Below are positions 62,577 to 64,000 of a DNA stretch of 64,000 nt, piece after piece. The stretch spans positions 1 through 64,000 of the forward strand of contig NZ_LQOX01000131.1 in the NCBI RefSeq assembly GCF_002102175.1. The letters are read 5' to 3'. Both the position numbers and the translations under genes were made by a program. The number at the start of each line of letters is the position of its first letter. Within the stretch, counting starts at the first letter, position 1. Source of the DNA: Mycobacterium gastri. GTDB taxonomy: Bacteria > Actinomycetota > Actinomycetes > Mycobacteriales > Mycobacteriaceae. The notes under the pieces were generated by a model. That model was not told the DNA's origin and made no database searches. It saw only the letters and a list, made by a program, of their open reading frames with translations.

Positions 62577-62840
62577 TCAAACCCAGCCGCGATCGCCATC
62601 GGGATTGCGGCCGCGCCCCATCAGCTCCAGGCCGGCCATCGCCTGCTCGGCTCCGGCGCGGTCGGTCTTCTCGACCACGAAGCCCATGTGAATGATCACC
62701 CAGTCACCGGGGGCGAAGGTCTCCTCCGGAAGCATGCCCACGTTCACCTTGCGCGGTTCGCCGGTGACATCTACCAGTGCCAGCTGCCCCTCGTAGCCGT
62801 CGAGCATCCTGATCACCTGACCGGGGATACCCAGGCACAT
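62577..62840 (-). CDS. hypC: HypC/HybG/HupF family chaperone (second copy)
   Basis: The 87-residue protein starts MCLGIPGQVIRMLDGYEGQL with the essential Cys2, and has EPRKVNVGMLPEETFAPGDW and VIIHMGFVVEKTDRAGAEQA. It lies two bases downstream of the endopeptidase gene and directly before hypF. It is clearly diverged from the copy at 57402, so the two may serve different partners. Confidence 0.94.
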   Translation of the reverse strand: MCLGIPGQVIRMLDGYEGQLALVDVTGEPRKVNVGMLPEETFAPGDWVIIHMGFVVEKTDRAGAEQAMAGLELMGRGRNPDGDRGWV

Positions 62841-62842
62841 GA

Positions 62843-63343
62843 TCAGCACTCCTCTCGGATCGCTTGCGGGGCCGAGGTTGCTCGCAACGCCGCAACAATC
62901 TCCTCGACCGCGCGCGCGGCGCGAGGGACGGCCTTGGCGACGGGTTCGCTGAGCCCCATGCCTTCTTCGACGCTACCCGCCTCGCACCCGATGACGACGG
63001 TGTAGGGCGGCGTACCCCCCAGCGCCCTCAGGTTGGCGAACACCGTGGCCGGATCCATGTTGTGCGCGTCCAGGCTCGTCGGGTCGGGCCACTCGTCATG
63101 ATCGGCCTGGAAGACGTGCAAGGCGCCCGGACTGCCGCGGCTGGGCACCGTGTCGACCAGCACCAGGGTGTCCCAGCCCTCGAGCAGGTCGTAGGCAAGA
63201 TGCATGCCGCGGATGCCGTAGTCGATGACGCGCACCTGCGAACCGTCCTGCGGAATCTCGGCGTGGCGCAGCACCTCGGAGCCGAAACCGTCGTCCCCCA
63301 GGAAGATGTTGCCGATTCCGGCGACCAGGATGCGCGCTGTCAT
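62843..63343 (-). CDS. Hydrogenase maturation endopeptidase (HyaD/HupD family)
   Basis: The 166-residue protease trims the C-terminus of the hydrogenase large subunit after nickel insertion. ILVAGIGNIFLGDDGFGSEV has the first metal ligand region, TLVLVDTVPSRGSPG the Asp, and SLDAHNMDPATVFANLRAL the His. VVIGCEAGSVEEGMGLSEPV is also conserved. It implies that a [NiFe] large subunit with a cleavable tail is encoded nearby, outside the window. Confidence 0.94.
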   Translation of the reverse strand: MTARILVAGIGNIFLGDDGFGSEVLRHAEIPQDGSQVRVIDYGIRGMHLAYDLLEGWDTLVLVDTVPSRGSPGALHVFQADHDEWPDPTSLDAHNMDPATVFANLRALGGTPPYTVVIGCEAGSVEEGMGLSEPVAKAVPRAARAVEEIVAALRATSAPQAIREEC

Positions 63344-63361
63344 GGGCTGGCCCGGCCCCGG

Positions 63362-63481
63362 CTACATCCGCCGTAGCTTCAGGTAGCGGCGGGCATCCGG
63401 TAGTGATGCCACTCCCAACGCCACCGCGACGGCCACCACCAGCGCGATGAGGGCAATGAACACCCAACCTAAGACGTCCAT
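63362..63481 (-). CDS. DUF6893-like membrane micropeptide
   Basis: A 39-residue peptide: MDVLGWVFIALIALVVAVAV then ALGVASLPDARRYLKLRRM. It is one membrane helix with a positive C-terminus, likely cytoplasmic. The ATG is preceded by gaaaggag. I recognise the pattern as the small DUF6893-type protein in actinobacterial hydrogenase clusters. It is only 12 bases after the upstream gene and 18 before the endopeptidase, so it belongs to the operon. Confidence 0.75.
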   Translation of the reverse strand: MDVLGWVFIALIALVVAVAVALGVASLPDARRYLKLRRM

Positions 63482-63493
63482 GGCGAACTCCTT

Positions 63494-63973
63494 TCACATG
63501 TTTTGCGTTTGTAGCGGTTCCACCTCGTCAGGGGAGAAGTACAGGTAGCGGCCGTACCACTCGTGCAGTTCGGCGGCCGGATCGTCGTCGACGACCACGG
63601 CGACGTGCGTGTTGCCGTCGACGTCCTGGTGCACCGACGCGACGCGCGCGGTTTTGCCGGCGACGAAGATGTCCTGCGCGTCGGCGTTGCGCCTCGGTCG
63701 TAACCGGACCCGGCTGCCCCGGGCGATCCGGACTCCGTTCACCAGCACCGCGTCGATCTCGGGACGCACCGCGTCGTCGGCCGGCGGATCCCACCAGTCA
63801 AGCCCCACGGGCACCTCCGGGACGAGCCCGGCAACTGCGTGCGGGTCCCGCAGCACCCCGTGCAACCGGGCCATGTCCTGCGGCGACATGGCCTCACACC
63901 GGTCGATGATCCGGGCGGCCCGCGGATCGGTGGCCCGCGCCTGAGCCTTTTCTTCGTCGGTCATGGTCATCAC
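63494..63973 (-). CDS. Conserved protein of hydrogenase cluster, start near window edge
   Basis: The 159-residue acidic protein begins MMTMTDEEKAQARATDPRAA and has RIIDRCEAMSPQDMARLHGV, SRVRLRPRRNADAQDIFVAG and KTARVASVHQDVDGNTHVAV, ending LYFSPDEVEPLQTQNM. The middle looks like a small beta-barrel. Family not named by me; its place before the DUF6893 peptide and endopeptidase suggests a hydrogenase role. The frame remains open to the window edge (27 more bases), so a longer start upstream cannot be excluded. Confidence 0.75.
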   Translation of the reverse strand: MMTMTDEEKAQARATDPRAARIIDRCEAMSPQDMARLHGVLRDPHAVAGLVPEVPVGLDWWDPPADDAVRPEIDAVLVNGVRIARGSRVRLRPRRNADAQDIFVAGKTARVASVHQDVDGNTHVAVVVDDDPAAELHEWYGRYLYFSPDEVEPLQTQNM

Positions 63974-64000
63974 GCGCAGCGTCAGGATCTCGTCGATCTC

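Overview
The window is high-GC actinobacterial chromosome and is clearly from a slow-growing Mycobacterium. It has a PE_PGRS gene, a PPE gene of the SVP type, a 13E12-type HNH gene and a mycolic-acid cyclopropane synthase-like gene. Gene order largely follows the stretch that in M. tuberculosis runs from rpsP (Rv2909c) to map (Rv2861c), read here on the plus strand. It is not M. tuberculosis complex. The mpt70-dipZ-mpt83 and relFG genes are absent at their usual places, fdhF does not accompany fdhD, and a [NiFe]-hydrogenase maturation operon occupies the right end. A relative such as the M. kansasii/M. marinum group is my inference. No hits were computed.

Layout. 1-6240 holds rpsP, a KH-domain RNA-binding protein, rimM, trmD, lppW (minus), rplS, lepB, rnhB and a DUF2469 gene: ribosome assembly, tRNA modification and secretion. 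6285-9577 is an inserted accessory block with a GAF-ANTAR regulator, a WS/DGAT-type acyltransferase and an SDR epimerase. 9675-16686 carries fdhD, yraN, comM, dprA, viuB, an FMN hydroxy-acid oxidase and xerC. 16687-20170 is a plastic zone with a deleted hypothetical gene, an IS110 scrap, a doubly frameshifted IS3-family element with recognisable ends, a MazEF-type toxin-antitoxin pair with a two-site operator, and a remnant HTH tail. 20358-24231 returns to the core with an M23 peptidase, rpsB, tsf and amiC.

24232-31900 is a second plastic zone. Intact genes are a Tat-exported GH5-like hydrolase, a cyclopropane synthase-like methyltransferase, a 13E12 HNH gene and an atypical response regulator. 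Among them lie four decayed genes: a hydrogenase-4/NADH-dehydrogenase-type membrane subunit, an ATP-grasp N-acetylglutaminylglutamine synthetase-like gene, an Orn/Lys/Arg decarboxylase and an FAD oxidoreductase. 32000-44765 is core again: pyrH, frr, cdsA, rlmN, an Mpt53-like thioredoxin with its CcdA-like partner, VapBC43-like, dxr, rip1, ispG, a GNAT gene and a penicillin-binding lipoprotein. The dxr-rip1-ispG block joins the methylerythritol phosphate pathway to intramembrane proteolysis.

44776-53583 has PE_PGRS, a DUF1707 gene, map, cobQ, an orphan glycine/asparagine repeat protein resembling the MPTR tail of PPE proteins but without a PPE domain, an alpha/beta-hydrolase-like gene, a class I glutamine amidotransferase and a PPE gene. 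54382-63973 is one minus-strand, tightly overlapping operon for [NiFe]-hydrogenase maturation: a small conserved protein, a DUF6893 micropeptide, an endopeptidase, hypC, hypF, an SIS-HypC fusion, a GmhA-like SIS protein, hypE, a second hypC, hypD, a DUF6390 protein and a phosphodiesterase/alkaline-phosphatase-fold protein. Its promoter and the hydrogenase subunits must lie beyond the right edge. No rRNA, tRNA or CRISPR array was recognised.
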